Shown: positions 46,994 to 60,084 of the stretch, in pieces
Numbering within the stretch: the first letter of the stretch is position 1
Layout of the letters: every line of letters starts with the position of its first letter
Assembly (NCBI GenBank): GCA_018343915.1
Contig: JABRWF010000002.1
Location: 3,348,001 to 3,412,000, forward strand
DNA: 64,000 bases
Direction: 5' to 3'
Origin: Agroathelia rolfsii
Taxonomy: Eukaryota > Basidiomycota > Agaricomycetes > Amylocorticiales > Amylocorticiaceae
Made by a program: the position numbers and the translations under genes
Notes under the pieces: generated by a model
Database searches by the model: none
Seen by the model: the letters and a program-made list of their open reading frames with translations, nothing else
What the model was told of the DNA's origin: nothing

Positions 46994-49474
46994 ATGCGCC
47001 AGCCAAGCACCCGCTGTCCTACATCCCCCTCCCCGCATTGGTCACCCTCCTCATCGTCATCGTCATTATCATCCAGGCTCGCCCTCTTGGCAGCAAACCT
47101 ACTCTTCTTCGCTGTATCCCCCGTCGATGCAAACCCGGCCGTCTGGCCATCACCCTCGACATGGTTCCATCCCGCGCCAAGCGATAGCCCCCACAAACGC
47201 GCCTGCCTCAACGATGATGTCCTCGACGAGAATAGAATCAAGGGCACTCTTACGACATCGCCGATATCTTCTCCGTTGCCTACCCGCGTCGTCCACAGAC
47301 GCAACACCGTTGTCGACAGATACTCACAAGGCATCGACGGCAAATGGCGCATTCCCACCACATCAATCACGCTCTATGGAAAGACGCTGTGTCCGGTAAG
47401 TTTCCCCTGGCATCTGCTTCCGAAGTTTCTGCAGCACACGCTCACTCTCTGACCACCATCACCCTTTTACTGCCTCCATTCAATATTATTGTTACCTGGA
47501 CCGCCTTCCCCCCCCCCCCTCCTTCCTTTCTCTCTCTCCCTCTCTTTCTCTTTCTCTCTCCTCCTCCTCCTCTCTCCTCTGGCCATGTCCCACATTTACA
47601 TCCTCCAGTCATGTAATACAGAGGACGCCATGCCAACCACTACCAAGACGGCCACCTACACTCTGAATTCCGATATTCCATATCCTTCAAACGGCACTCT
47701 CGATGAAAAGTACCAAGCTATCCGTGACAAGCTGCCACCCGGATGGACAAAGTCCCCAGCAGACGTCACCTACGACCATTCGCCCACCGTGCTAGGGCTC
47801 TCCCTCGCTTGTGCGTTCATGATCATCTGTATCATCGCCTGTGCTGCCTACTGGCGCAAGCGCGACCGTGCCCAGAGCCGCGCAAAGAAGAACGCTGACA
47901 TAGAGAAGACGTCTCACAAGCGGGGTGACAAGGGTGCTAGCAGTGGTGCCTCCATCGTGACCTACTCCTCGTCCTCCTCTGCCTCCATCATCTCCCATGC
48001 AGAGGAGAAGCAGCAAAAATGGGCGCGGGCCTTGGCCAAATGGAAATCCAAGGTCAAGGCCTCGGCCAAGGCGAGGCGCGAGCGTCGTGCGTTTGCCAAA
48101 ACTGGCGCTGCGATGCCCTCTCGCAGCCCACGGCCCGACCTCGTTCGTGGGTCGGAGGACGAACTTGATGGGGATGGCTCTAACGACGAGGGTCCGGAAG
48201 AGCCTATCGTGGCCTCGGCCTCGGCTGTGTCAAGCTCTCCACGGTCGTCTTTCGACTCCCAACGCTCCCGTCGGTCCTCCTCGTCGATAAGGAGATCGCG
48301 GTCACCGAGCGCCCTCAATGCAGCCCCCACCGCCTCCTTGCGTCCGTCTGTCTCTCGTACGGCGACAACCGCGGCCGCAGCAGCGACCTCGGCGGTTGAG
48401 ATCCATACCGGTTCCTCATCCGCTGCTGCGTTCGAGGCGACGGCGTCACCGCCTGCTTATCCGCGTAGCCCCAGTCCCCTGGAGAAATCGCTTTCACATA
48501 CTTACGCACGCTCCTCACAGGACGACGAAGGCAGCAACGGCAGTAGCAGTCATCACTTCCTCCAGCCTCCTCCCCCTCCAGCGACATCAATCCTCCCCTC
48601 ATCATCATCATCATCATCATCGTTATCGCCCTCTCGCACTTATCATCGATCATCATCTGTCCACTCCATCCTACCCCCACCCAGTCCTCCGCCCCCTTTG
48701 CCGTATCTGACCTACTCCGGTCATGTGGCTACGGACGACAAGCACGCGCTGGGGCGCATGGCCGAGTTCGCCAGTGCTCCTCCGGCCGAGGCCCCCATCC
48801 CAGGCACATCCACCGCGCCGCTCTGGCTCAACGAGGAGGAGCAGCTGGCCGAGATCCGTCGGTTGGAAACGGAAGGAGAAGAAGGAGAAGAAGAAATCGG
48901 CCGAAGAAGAAGCATCAACGGCAGGAGGGTGTCAATAGCCACCGCGGAGTTCTCCACAGCAGGGCCTTCCTCATCAGCACCCGCGAGCACGTCGTTATCA
49001 GCAGGAACAACGGACTCCTCGTTGCCGCCTCCACCGCCGGCTTGCTCGTCGAAGGGAAGGTCGTGGGCGTATGATTACGCATATGATTATGCAGAGGGCG
49101 ATGTACCGGTGGAGGTACCCAGTGCACCGCCATTTGCGAGCCATGATGAGGTAGCGTGGGAATTGCATGCGAGCGCACCCCCCGCACTAGACGGAATGGG
49201 TGAGGGTGAAGAAGAAGAGAACCTGCGTGCCTTGGCGTCCGCACCACCCTTGTTGGAAGACGATGAAGATGATGAAGAGTACGCAAATGGCCTAGTGGGC
49301 GCGAGCGCCTCGTCCTCGTCTGGTGACCATCACCAAGGTGCGAGCAGTACTGGCTCCGTCGACGGTCAGGATCACGATCGACATCATCACCATCACCACC
49401 GACACCTGTCCTCTGCGTCGGTGCATCCTGGGCAACGGATGAGTCTGACACCGTTACCTCTGTATCGACCTTGA
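46994..49474 (+). CDS. Single-pass membrane protein with PPxY and PSAP motifs, unknown
   Basis: Two exons (46994-47395, 47609-49474), 755 residues. The start at 46994 gives a signal-like segment about residues 36-55 (LALLAANLLFFAVSPVDA), then a lumenal or extracellular part of about 145 residues with few cysteines (TLCPSCN). The membrane helix VLGLSLACAFMIICIIACAAYW follows and is flanked by arginines. A basic cytosolic stretch (KWARALAKWKSKVK, RRERRA) leads into a long Ser/Pro-rich tail. The tail carries one PPxY motif (SPPAYP), one PSAP motif (VPSAPPF), three related ASAPP copies, and an acidic/His-rich end. PPxY binds WW domains of Rsp5-type ligases and P(S/T)AP binds the ESCRT-I UEV domain. 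A role as a sorting adaptor is inference. The 213-nt intron is longer than usual. Confidence 0.7.
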
Positions 49475-50364
49475 TTTCTCCCTTTTTTTCTTATCCTGTC
49501 TAATGCTCTTTGATTTCTCCTCTTTTTCTTCTGTCCCTCCGCATACTCTCGCACTGTATACCTCTTTGCTCTCTTGGACCATCTGGGAACATCTACTATT
49601 ACCATTTCTACAGCTTATATGCTTCCTCGCTCCTGCCCACCCTGGTCATATCACACTACTATCACTTTTTTTTTTGCTTGTCAAGATCCTCCCTCCTCCT
49701 TCCTGCTCCCACATTCCCAGATTCCTTACCCACTTCCACCTTTTTTCAACTACAAGCAATTCTTCATTTTCAATGCTTTTATCCCCACACGCACCCACCC
49801 CCTTGTTCTTTAACTATCATGCACGCACCTTTATAATCCCCTTTTGTCCCTTTTTTTTTCTTCTTCTTTCATGAAATGTACATTGGGGTGGAGAGGGAAA
49901 AGGGGAAGCAACTTTTGTTCTTTCAGGTGACTCCTCCCCCCTTTTCTTTTTCTTCTTTCTTCGATCATATATTTCTTCACAATTATACTCTTTATTTGAC
50001 ACTTTTGCATTTTCTGCTGTACCAAAAAACTTTCTTTTTTTATTATTATCCAAAAATCATAGGGGTTGCTTTCTTTGTACTTTCATGATGACGATGGGTT
50101 TTTTTTTTTGAAGGGAAATAAAACATACATCAATTCCTTGCACAACGAAGCGTATCCAGAGTGAGAATTAGAGAGAATGAATGAACGTATACATATACAG
50201 AATACAGGATGTATTACATATAACGTACAACGTCCATCGTAAAATACCCCCCTACACTTACTACCTTACTAGCACCGCGGAGCCTATGTGTAATGGTGAT
50301 GACAGGAACAGTTAAAGACGGCGACGACAGCAGCAAATGATGGGGTGTAGTTTTTTTTTTTTCT

Positions 50365-50385
50365 TATATATATATATATATATAT
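50365..50385. repeat. (TA)n microsatellite
   Basis: About ten TA units following a T-run, in the gene-poor region. Confidence 0.9.
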
Positions 50386-50860
50386 GTACCATATTAGTGT
50401 AACAATGCGTATAATAATATGGTGTAGTATGATGACACCAGCGAGTCGGGAAAGAGGTTCCAAATCATCGCGATATATATATACGCATTAACGACGTCGA
50501 GTTAGAAGAAAACTATTTTGCTGCTGTGCAAAAAGTTTTTTTTTTTAAGCACTGTCACAGTCATTGATAAATTGGAAATCTTGAATAGACTGCGGATTTT
50601 TTGTTGTTGTTGTTGATGGTTTGGTGATGATGCATGAAGTAGGACTGATTAAAATTGATGAAAGCCCGGTAGACAGGACAGAAGATTGATGGAGGGTTTT
50701 TTTGGTTACATGTACTTGGCTGATGGGGTGATTGCTGAGAAGAGAACATGCGGGCTTAGCTATGAACCTGAAATGAAGTCATTGGGCTCGGAAATGGAGG
50801 TGGAGGCGGAAGGTCTTCTTGCTCTGTTACACTTCTTATTAGCCTTAGGCTGTTCACTAG

Positions 50861-50886
50861 CGCGCGCGTGTGTGTGTGTGTGTGCG
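50861..50886. repeat. (CG)n(TG)n alternating purine-pyrimidine tract
   Basis: Four CG units followed by about eight TG units. Such tracts can adopt Z-DNA. No adjacent gene. Confidence 0.85.
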
Positions 50887-53800
50887 TATCATCATCATGG
50901 TACGGAAACACTTGTCCCACCAGTAAAAAGTGTATTGTGAATGAATTGAAACTGAAATTTGCGGCTGATACCAACCGCCGAGTTTGGGGGAGGACTCGGA
51001 CGGGTTTTTCTTTTTTTCTTTCGTTTCAGATTCATGTTTCTCTCTCGCCACTAGCTCGGATAACATTCCGAGTCCTGTTCATACTACAGACTTGCTGGAT
51101 CATTTGCGTCCCATTTACAAATCCCACCTATTTCAATTACCTCACTCACTTGCTCGGCTCTGCTAAACTCTTACCGATCTTTATAGCTCGGACTCCATGG
51201 CTTTTCTAGCTTTGATGGTATAGTAGTACACTTCATGTTTTCATAATTACCACACCTCCACTCAGACTGGCACTAGTCTCGTTATGAGTTGACCCACCGA
51301 TGAACGGAGTGAGAAGTCATGCCAATGGTGGGAGGCGCCAGTGTGGTGTAAATGACGAAAGCAAGACAAAAATCGAAGGAACTCGAGCGGTGGTGCCTGT
51401 GTGCTAAAAAATCTGCTTCCTGCTCCCAGTATGTGGTAATTTGATCCGTTTATGAGATGGAGTGGAATGGAGCGAACTTGAAGGGGATTATCGCGATACA
51501 TCGATATCATGAACGGACAAACCTAGTTATGTATGACTGGCTGTCTTTTTATTTTTTATTTTATTTTTTATTTGCCCATCTTTTAACAGTACCCAAACCT
51601 ACCTTTCCTCAAAGCTTTAGCTATGGTGTGCCGGCTTTAAACACCGTTCTTGTTTATCCCGTATGCAGTTCAAATATATCGAGTCAGCAACCAACGTCAA
51701 GGCCAATAATATCGCGACTCCAGTTATGAATACTACCCCACGCTACTACGGCAACGGATCACTGGCATGCGTGCTTCGCTCCGTCTAGCGCATTTACGCT
51801 TAGTTACGCTGCTAGACATAAAAGGGATTGAATAGCCTGAGAGAATGCTTATCATCCTTGTATTTGGGGCGCATATATTCAGTGTGTAAACACTAAATAT
51901 GTCACACATCATGATAAGGAAAAAACCTGGGTATTAAAACAATTGAAAATCGACGGATAAGAAATGAGAGGGTTTGGTCAATGTGACTCTTCATCTATTG
52001 AGCGTCGACCCGGATGGTTTGGTCGATCCCTGTTATTTTCTTCATTCGTTGATGAGCTCAAGTCGAGTCGCCGACGATTCAAATCAAGAAATTCATTGGA
52101 AATCAATGTTCCGTATACCGGACTCGGCACATTCAGTTTTGACCGCATTAATATTCTCTGAGTATTTCTTCGAATGTATGGAGAATGCATGTGATGCAAG
52201 CATCGTAAACTACTGCCAATGGCAGGGTCGTGGGCGATAACACTCATACTATATAGTATACACCCGCAGAATTCCAGAGGCCGAAAACCAGAGAATTTGG
52301 ATCGGCTATAGAGGAACTTGCTTGCAGACATGATTTCTGTAAAGGCGGGACTATACCGTGACGTAAAGAAAAGCTAGTAGGCATTTCTCAAGTCTTTGCT
52401 ATCGGCAGTCATCCTGATATAGTCTACTCCGGCTTGATACCCGCCTTCGAAGAATCGGCGTAATGGTCAGACTACTATTTGTCATGAGCTCGCATCAATC
52501 GTAATCCTACAATCTGACTCGGGGGTGGAGAAGTATCACTAGAAGACTAGGCTATGCTCTCTGAGCAATGCTTACGTTAGCTTATCTGATAGGTGATGAT
52601 AAAGAACCTCACAAAAGGGGCATTTTGCCCATGCGTTCATAACTGCGTGCATGCTTGCTTGGACGTTCAGGTAAATTTTTACATTACCTAACTACGATCA
52701 TCGCCGATTTAGTACCATATCGTGCTCGTGCACAATACCAGGCATATGTTGATGTGACTTAACCATCTTCAAATTTGTTGATTTATGTCTGGAGTATTTT
52801 TACTTAGTATTTTGATTATTCTGATGATCACATCATCCCGGCCACTCACAAATCCACATTCCATTCCGTTTCCGGTTTGAGCGGGAAAGGAGCGTTTACC
52901 GCCGCCGTTCGTCGGGCCGACTTTGAAATGACGTATCGATAATGTTTTGCGGCGGAACGTAGAATGGTTATTGTCCTTTATTGATACTTAAAGATTGATG
53001 TCCACGGGCAATAATTCTATGTCTATATTACTTATGCAGTACTGGTGTCGAACCTTCGCTAGGCGCCTTTTGGACATGATAGTGTGGCCATTGCCAACGG
53101 ATCGTTCTCGGGTCGGTATATTTTCATCAAGGCCGTTTCCAGAACGGTCACGGTGTTCAAACTACAAATGCCTTTGTATGTGGCATTCGTGCCTTCCCGT
53201 CATGACCCCTTCCGTGATTGGGGCTGCTTGTGCGTGTCAAATCGCGCACATATGTTATATACGTGGTCTAGACTGTGACCATAAGTCGGATAAGGGCAAT
53301 GGCCGATCTGCCAGTGAACGGCGCTGTGGTAATATTCTATACCATACGACTCGTGGACAATACTAGTCGGTGCTCACCTTGAAAATCATACATGTTGCGC
53401 TCCTTCAGCCTATGGACATTTATGGGCTCCAAATAAGCGAACAAATCATCGAAATATGGCCGCAAACACAGATGCGATGATAGGATTCGGAATCTGGAAT
53501 CATATATGGGCGTCGGCACGGCATCTGAGAATTAAAATTTCTGACTCTAACGTACAGGCTCAAGTGTGTTGTCCATCATTTCCTGGGTGACTGTCGAGGA
53601 GCACCTGATGTGCATGCGAGCCGTGCCGTTCTCAGCGAATAGCCCGATTATCGAAGGTTATAGTACATGTAGGTCTACCATATTTGAGCAGATCATAACG
53701 CCGACCATCGTGTTCAGCTGCAAAACGTTTTCCCACACGCAGACATGTTGTCATCTTCATTCTGATGGTTCTTTTGAGGACAAAGGGCACCTACTTTGCT

Positions 53801-56670
53801 CACCGATCCAAAGAAAAAGAAGATGAGTTCCAAGTGAGCGATCATCCTTGCATTACGGCGCAGCTCTTTCTCCAGGACGAACAATAGCTTGCAATTGTAG
53901 CAGCAGTAACGTAGATGTGTCTGCATCATGCGTATCTTGCATTTATCACCTGATCTTATGTTGACATCAACGTGTCAGGGATTTGGTTATGGGGGTCATT
54001 CCCCAATCATTTACGGATAACCTGTGCATTCATATGAAGAAGAGAGAACCACCGATACAATGATCTCAGGCAACGAACGTCCTATGATCCAGCCGCCATC
54101 AGTCAACGAGCTCCCTCGGAAATATAAAAGGCTGTGCAGCAAGAAGCGACCTGTATGGGTAGTAAGGATACCATCCTTTAGAAGAATGTGTTCTGGACAA
54201 ATCACTTGGAAACACAAAACAATAATGAACTCGAATCTGGGTACAATAACTAGGGTTGTCGTTCTGGGATAGTGTATGACCTTATAGATAGTCTACAATT
54301 TCTTAACTTAGCAATTATATGCGGAAACTAACTGTGACAGTGACCAGGAGGTCGGGCCGACTGCAGAAATGATTGTTTATATTATGGGATTTCCAACGAG
54401 AAGAGCGAGCCATGTTTGAAGTCATCTAGTTAGCCCAGCGGTAAGGACCAGCTGTTTGATAGTAAGAGAGCCCATTCCGACCAGAGTCTCTGTTTAAGAA
54501 AAAAATCCAACGTCCATTTCGAAGGCACAAATGAATACAGCAGCAGTCAGTGTTAACAGTATAATGGTCTCAAAGTCAGATGACTTGGTCAAGCACAACA
54601 AAAGGTATATTGTACAGAGAGCAGCTATTTCCTGTGTACTTGGTCGAGTTCTAGATTGTAACTGTTCTTGCGACTGCGGCTGGAAAAGAAGATGAGGGCA
54701 ACCTTGCGCAAAATATCATTCGAGCTGCTAAGAGCACTACTGGCACCTTGTAGACCATGTGTTTAGGATTCGTCGAAGCACACGTTACTAGCCAGGAAAT
54801 GACGGCATATCTCTTACCCTTTAGAAGGAGAAAAATAAATAAATAAAAAGTCGCATATGAGCTTAAGTTGAGGATCCTGTTCACGAGACTTCAAGTTTAT
54901 AATGACTGCTAGCGACCACCCAGTCAACAGTTGAGTCTCGAGGATCCATAGTACCATGTGCTAGTAGTCGCGGGCCGGGTGGAATGGCTGAACATCTTGC
55001 TAGGCGAATTCCAATGCGCACATAGCAGCATGACACCCATTCTGAATAGGGAATGCTGCTGGCGATCCGCAAAAGTTCCTTTGGAGTCTCCGAGGTTTGT
55101 GTAGACCCGGGACGGCCGGAACCTCAACGGATGCTGCCACAGTGCCGCCTTCCGGTTCAAAGCAACGTCAAAGTTGGCCCGGAAGCAGATGCTGCCCCTT
55201 AAAATTTGCTTGTGACACTGTTTATAAATTTAGTCACACCTGTCTTTAAAAGCAGGCTGGGTACGCACATCCAAGGCAATATATACTGATACTTCAAGTT
55301 CATGTGCCTAAATTACAGAGTGTGATTACCAGTCTACCACACTGGGTGGCCATTGGTAGGGTCTAACGTAGCGCTGCAATCACTAATTTTCGTATACTTA
55401 CATGCACATCACGGTTACCGTCGGCTTACTTCTGGCCCAAAACATTCGCACTCTCTGAATCTATTCCATGCATTCGGCATGACCTCACTTACATCCCTGA
55501 AATAGAACAGAGCACGGAATGGTTGCCATGGCTAATCCAGGATACAATGAACGACAGTCGGGTCACACCGTGTGGCGAAATGCGTAACAATGCCGTAACA
55601 GGAATTTGGGCGGATCCGATTATGATGATCAGCGCTATGAAGTGGTCGCTACATGCTCCTGCAGCTGTTACTGATAGGAGCTACCTGGACATGGGAATAT
55701 ACTCAAACACTTGTGACCATAGCATCGGGTTATGATTATAATATTTTAGGGTATATGTCGAAGAGCAAACCCCATTATTTCAGTAGGCACGATAAGTATC
55801 CGATCAGTCATGCCTATAAACTTGAACTACTGAATATCTCGAACAGGGATAATGAACTGGATCACGGGCTTGCAAATGATAAATGAAGATAAAAATGATA
55901 GAAGTGAAACCGCTCCACAACACAGCGATCGCAAGGAACGAGAACCTTACGCGTGTCGCCACCGTGATGATAGCCACGGGTACCTGGGGTCATGGGTTAT
56001 GCAGCTGGCAAGGCACTTACATGACACTATTGCATCCGATGTTTTTTGAAGCATTCTACGAATAGTCAATACGTCGCATCCGTGATTAGAAAACGAAAAA
56101 CATTTTCGAATTTTAGATGCATCACAATCAGGAACACATATCTATGTTATCGATTGGTGCAGCCACAAAACACTTGGCGCGCAAAGAACCGTCATTGAAG
56201 TCCCTATCTATTGTTTGCCTCAGATGGAGCTAAATCTTAACGGTAGTTTTGAACACGCAGTTGGCCAGCACCTCCCATTTTTGTTTGTTTCTGGGTCATC
56301 GGTCGTATCATCCGCACACTGGGATGGTGTGATCGTTCCATTCCAGGCACAATTCATTCGTCATTTGTGTCTAACCAATCGGTTATAATGGTACCTTCCG
56401 TTTGTGACGGACACTATTAGTGAGACAACCTATCACCCCTATTCCGATTTGTCTTCTCTGATGCACAGGTTCCACGCAGTTGAGCTGTAACACCACTCTG
56501 TATAGTATGGATAAATACTTGCGTCCCCTGAAAATAAGGTACCGTGTATTGTGGAACATTAGGCGAACAGGTTTGACACAAAGTTTTCAGGAGGCCATGC
56601 AGCTCTAGCAAGAAATAAGTTATAGGTATGAATCAAATTCATATTTCACTATATTCATATTTATCAGAAA

Positions 56671-59041
56671 TTATTGTACATTTGATCGTTTCTTCGACCA
56701 TGCTTCTTCCGCTTTTTGTTCTCGCCATTCGCATCCGTTCATGTATTCACACGAACTGAAGATAAATCATCAGCAAATTAGGTCGATACTTTGTGATACA
56801 ATCCTTTTTTTTTTTGTCACGTACAAGCATCGATTCGTATTTCTTATATCGACGCCTTGGGGAGGACGTCGACCATGCCAGAAATCAAGTACTCTGCCCA
56901 AATAATAATCCAGTAGCTCATCATCAGCCTCAAACACCTTTGTGCCGATGATGCTGTTATTTTCAGTGCCGTAGCTGATAGGACTCGTCGCGCGACTTGT
57001 TTCAGATGAAGAGGTACTCTTAGCGCGGGTCTTGTGGGCACTCTCTACCGAAAAAAATAGCTTCATAAGATTATCGGCGGATATTAGACCGCAAAGTATC
57101 GCTTACCATCATTTGATATCGACTTTAGAGACGCTTTCGAAAGTTTACCGGCTTCACTAGGAAGAGATGATTGAATTTCCTGCTCCAATTGCATCATTTC
57201 TAAGCTTGCTCCGGAATTGTCGGCAAATAGTACTTGGGAGGTAGCATTTCCATCCAAATTTACATGAGCTTGCTCAATATCTCCAAAGCCGTTTTTACGA
57301 TAAAGATCTAACAAGCTTGCTTGTATGGCAGCGGCCAAGTCATCGTCCTCATTACGAGGAGCTTGCAGCTCGGAATCTTTCTTGCTTTTGACTTTCTTTT
57401 TCTTGCTCTTGATCGTTCTTGGCCGATAAACCAACGTCAGTTCCGGACTGACACTCCCATTTCTTGTCGCTATTAGGCCAAGTTCATCCACTGATTTTTT
57501 CCAGTATTGAACAAGGTGATCGAGGCAAAGGATCTTGTTGCCATCAGAATCAAGACCAGCTTCAGAAATAATTTGGGAAGAAAAATGCTTGGTTGAGTCT
57601 AGGTCTTTTGCTTTCCATACCGAGGAGAAATCAAATGAATTAGAGTGGTCTAGGAGGGTGAGGAGGAGCCGACGGTAGAGCATGAGCTGGAGTCGCGAGG
57701 GAAGTGTATCATCGAAAGAAGGCAAAGAATTGGTATTGCGTGTCTTGGAATCAAAAAGAAAGAGGTGAAATTGATCTGTACGACCAATATTACTTCGCTG
57801 TGGAGGAGAAGATGCTGACTCTGAGGGACTTGTGGTGATATAGTCGAGAATGTTCATGGGCCGCGGCGAATATCTATTGACGTGCTCCTTATTTACATCC
57901 ATGTTTTGGCCACGACGACGCTTTGTCTCGGGAGTCGATGGGGCATCGGCTAGAGGCCTTTTGAGTGGCGCTCTTTCGTCTTCATTGCTATTCGTCACTG
58001 GCTTGCGGTGAATTTCGTCCTGTTAGAGAGAGACACTTCAATTTCCGAAATCTTGAACTTGACTGAGTTCTATCATACTATGATGCCATTCACGAAATAA
58101 CCATCGACAAAACCGAAGATTGGCATTTCACGCTATAAGATTTATTAGGGGATTTGAGGACAGCCAAAATCACAACCCTACATACAGCACAAGCACCTTT
58201 GGACTTGAGATCTTCGAGACACGCAAGCATATCTAGCATCCTTCCCAGGAGTAATGGATATAAGATTATATGCATCATGGGAATTAAAGAGGGGAACGTA
58301 TACTTCAGGGCCCAATATTCCTCCTCTACAGAAACTTGAACAATAACAGGCTCTGGCCGTATCTCCCTTTCCAGCCTTGTATGGGCGATCTATAAAGGAT
58401 AATGATGTAGCAAACGGTCATCTAATTTGATATGTCGACATACCTTGCCCTTCTCAAGACGCTTCTCATTGCTTTCGGCAACATTCTGGGATACAACGAT
58501 TTCCTTTCCGGCACTGGAAACAAATGTCGCTGGTCGGTCGGCTAGCTTGTGTGACCTCCGCTGACGAAGACCGTAATCATACTGAACTTCACACCTAGGT
58601 AGAAAAAATATATAAATACGAATGAAACTCAAGCATTGAAGCTGGAAGTGTGATATGTATATCATATTCGTACCAGACAGGGGCAACAAGGTCGCTCACA
58701 GAGAAACCACGACCCCAAGAAGAACGATAGGTCTTGTATAGCGATTTATCTTCTGTAGGCTTTGACTTGTCATCTGAGTCAATGCTAGCGGGTTCATATT
58801 CAATAACGATAGATGGTCCACCAAGCGAGTCAATCTCCCTCGCAATTTGGCTTTGGGAGCTTTGAGTGGCATCAATATAGGACGCGGTCGATATTTTCGA
58901 ATGCTTCTGTGAATAACTGGCACTGGCACCGCTAGCAGGAACGGCGGTAGTTACGGCGTCTATGCTTGCAAAGTCTTGCTCTGTAAATTCAATTGAATCG
59001 TAGTACTCGTCGGAATCGTTCCCGTTCTCTTTTTTGAGCAT
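56671..59041 (-). CDS. EXO5: Exonuclease V (EXO5-like), iron-sulfur nuclease
   Basis: Single-strand DNA exonuclease of the PD-(D/E)xK fold with a 4Fe-4S cluster, mitochondrial in yeast and nuclear in animals. Eight exons (59041-58674, 58594-58444, 58389-58304, 58240-58186, 58132-58079, 58019-57107, 57044-56825, 56755-56671), 643 residues. The order is EFTEQDFASIDA at the start, VAPVWCEVQYDYGLRQ (first cluster Cys), LADRPATFVSSAGKEI, MLDMLACLEDLK, REMPIFGFVDGYFVNGIIDEI (acidic active-site part), LFDSKTR (D-x-K motif), and LPSRLQLMLYRRLL. The last cysteines come in NRCFSCEYMNGCEW. Between residues about 395 and 520 is a lysine-rich insert. Exon joins recreate each motif. Confidence 0.9.
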
Positions 59042-60084
59042 GCGGTAGTGAATTAGGGTAAAGAGGCGAAAGGTTTCCAGTAAACTTGATAATAAACAAC
59101 TTGAATGTTGATCCAGATGCGGATTATGCAGAGCTAATGCTCGCGATCAGTGACTCCCGTACGGTTCCGCGTGATGTCAGGAGCATGACCATAGATATTA
59201 CTAAATCTTGGATACTGTGAGGAGATTTATACATAATCTTTCCCAAGACAAGATAAGAATGGGGTAAAAAAGCATGATTACTTGTTCTCATGACGTCATA
59301 GGCACGTGCACACGAGTATGTAGCCTCCGGTTTCTCTTCAGCCCCCTTGGACCAAAGTAAAGAAGATGTTGGCATGTGAGTGCGTACTATTACATATCAC
59401 ATGGCATTGAGTAAATTAGTTCATGTTCTACTGTAGTGTCAATATATTTGACAGAAATAACATGCACTCGCATCCCACTTGTTCACATACATGACCGGAG
59501 AATTCTCCGCGTGTGAATTCCGATAATCAAGCGTAATCAGAACGTACTAGTGCTGTGTATGATATAAATTTAACAAAAAAGAAGGATGATAATAATACAC
59601 GTGTGCTGGAGGAAGCGAACGAAGCCTCCAGTAATTGATGTGTATACTAACCAGTAATTAGTACAGTATATACCCATGCGGCAGAAAAAAGGACACTAAA
59701 CGAAAGACAAAAATGTAGCAGCCGCGCTTCGTCTAGACGCAGCAGACCGCGCGCCCCCGTGATGATTAGCTGTTGTTGTTTGGTACTGTATGTGTTCTTC
59801 GAATAATTAATGCAATAAATTGTTTGAGAATGTGTGTGTATGCGATGATTTGGTTTGGTTTTTATTGATGCTGCTATTGCCGATTCTTTGTTTCCCTGTA
59901 GTCATGCGAAAGAAAGAAAGAAAGAAAGAGAAAAAAAAAAGTGTGCGAAAGGTATAGAAAGAGATGCGAGAAGATGCGATGGGATGCGATTGCGGAGAAA
60001 AATCCAACGTGCACGTGAAAGAAGCGCGAGACAATAATAATAAAAACCGCCGCACTGCCTTTCTGCTGGGCCCCCTCTTCAAAT
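59042..60084. other. Intergenic, about 1.04 kb
   Basis: Between EXO5 (5' side) and the downstream minus-strand gene (3' side). No coding signal. A (GAAA)n repeat is listed separately. Confidence 0.5.
59908..59940. repeat. (GAAA)n repeat followed by poly-A
   Basis: About five GAAA units and a ten-A run, in the 3' flank of the gene at 60085. Confidence 0.85.

Larger units (their letters stand above)
49475..56670. other. Gene-poor region, 7.2 kb
   Basis: No gene could be supported on either strand. The first 600 bp are extremely T/C-rich (3' flank of the membrane protein gene). From about 50.1 to 51.8 kb the sequence is AT-rich with simple repeats. From 51.8 to 56.6 kb composition is more balanced, but all frames are short (under about 125 codons) and none shows a domain. 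This pattern suits decayed genes or transposon remnants. A string GTCGGGCCGACT occurs at 52911 and again at 54351. No transposase, reverse transcriptase or long terminal repeat was recognised. Confidence 0.6.

Noticed and set aside
50740..50850. Minus-strand stretch that looks like a short Ser-rich protein end
   Set aside because: About 30 codons only. Upstream sequence is a simple repeat, with no credible start or exon chain.
52995..53366. 123-codon plus-strand frame in the gene-poor region
   Set aside because: Does not begin with ATG, Cys-rich by chance, no similarity pattern recognised.
54425..54500. tRNA-like string (TAGCCCAGCGG resembles an A box)
   Set aside because: No matching B box, and neither the acceptor nor the D stem can pair.
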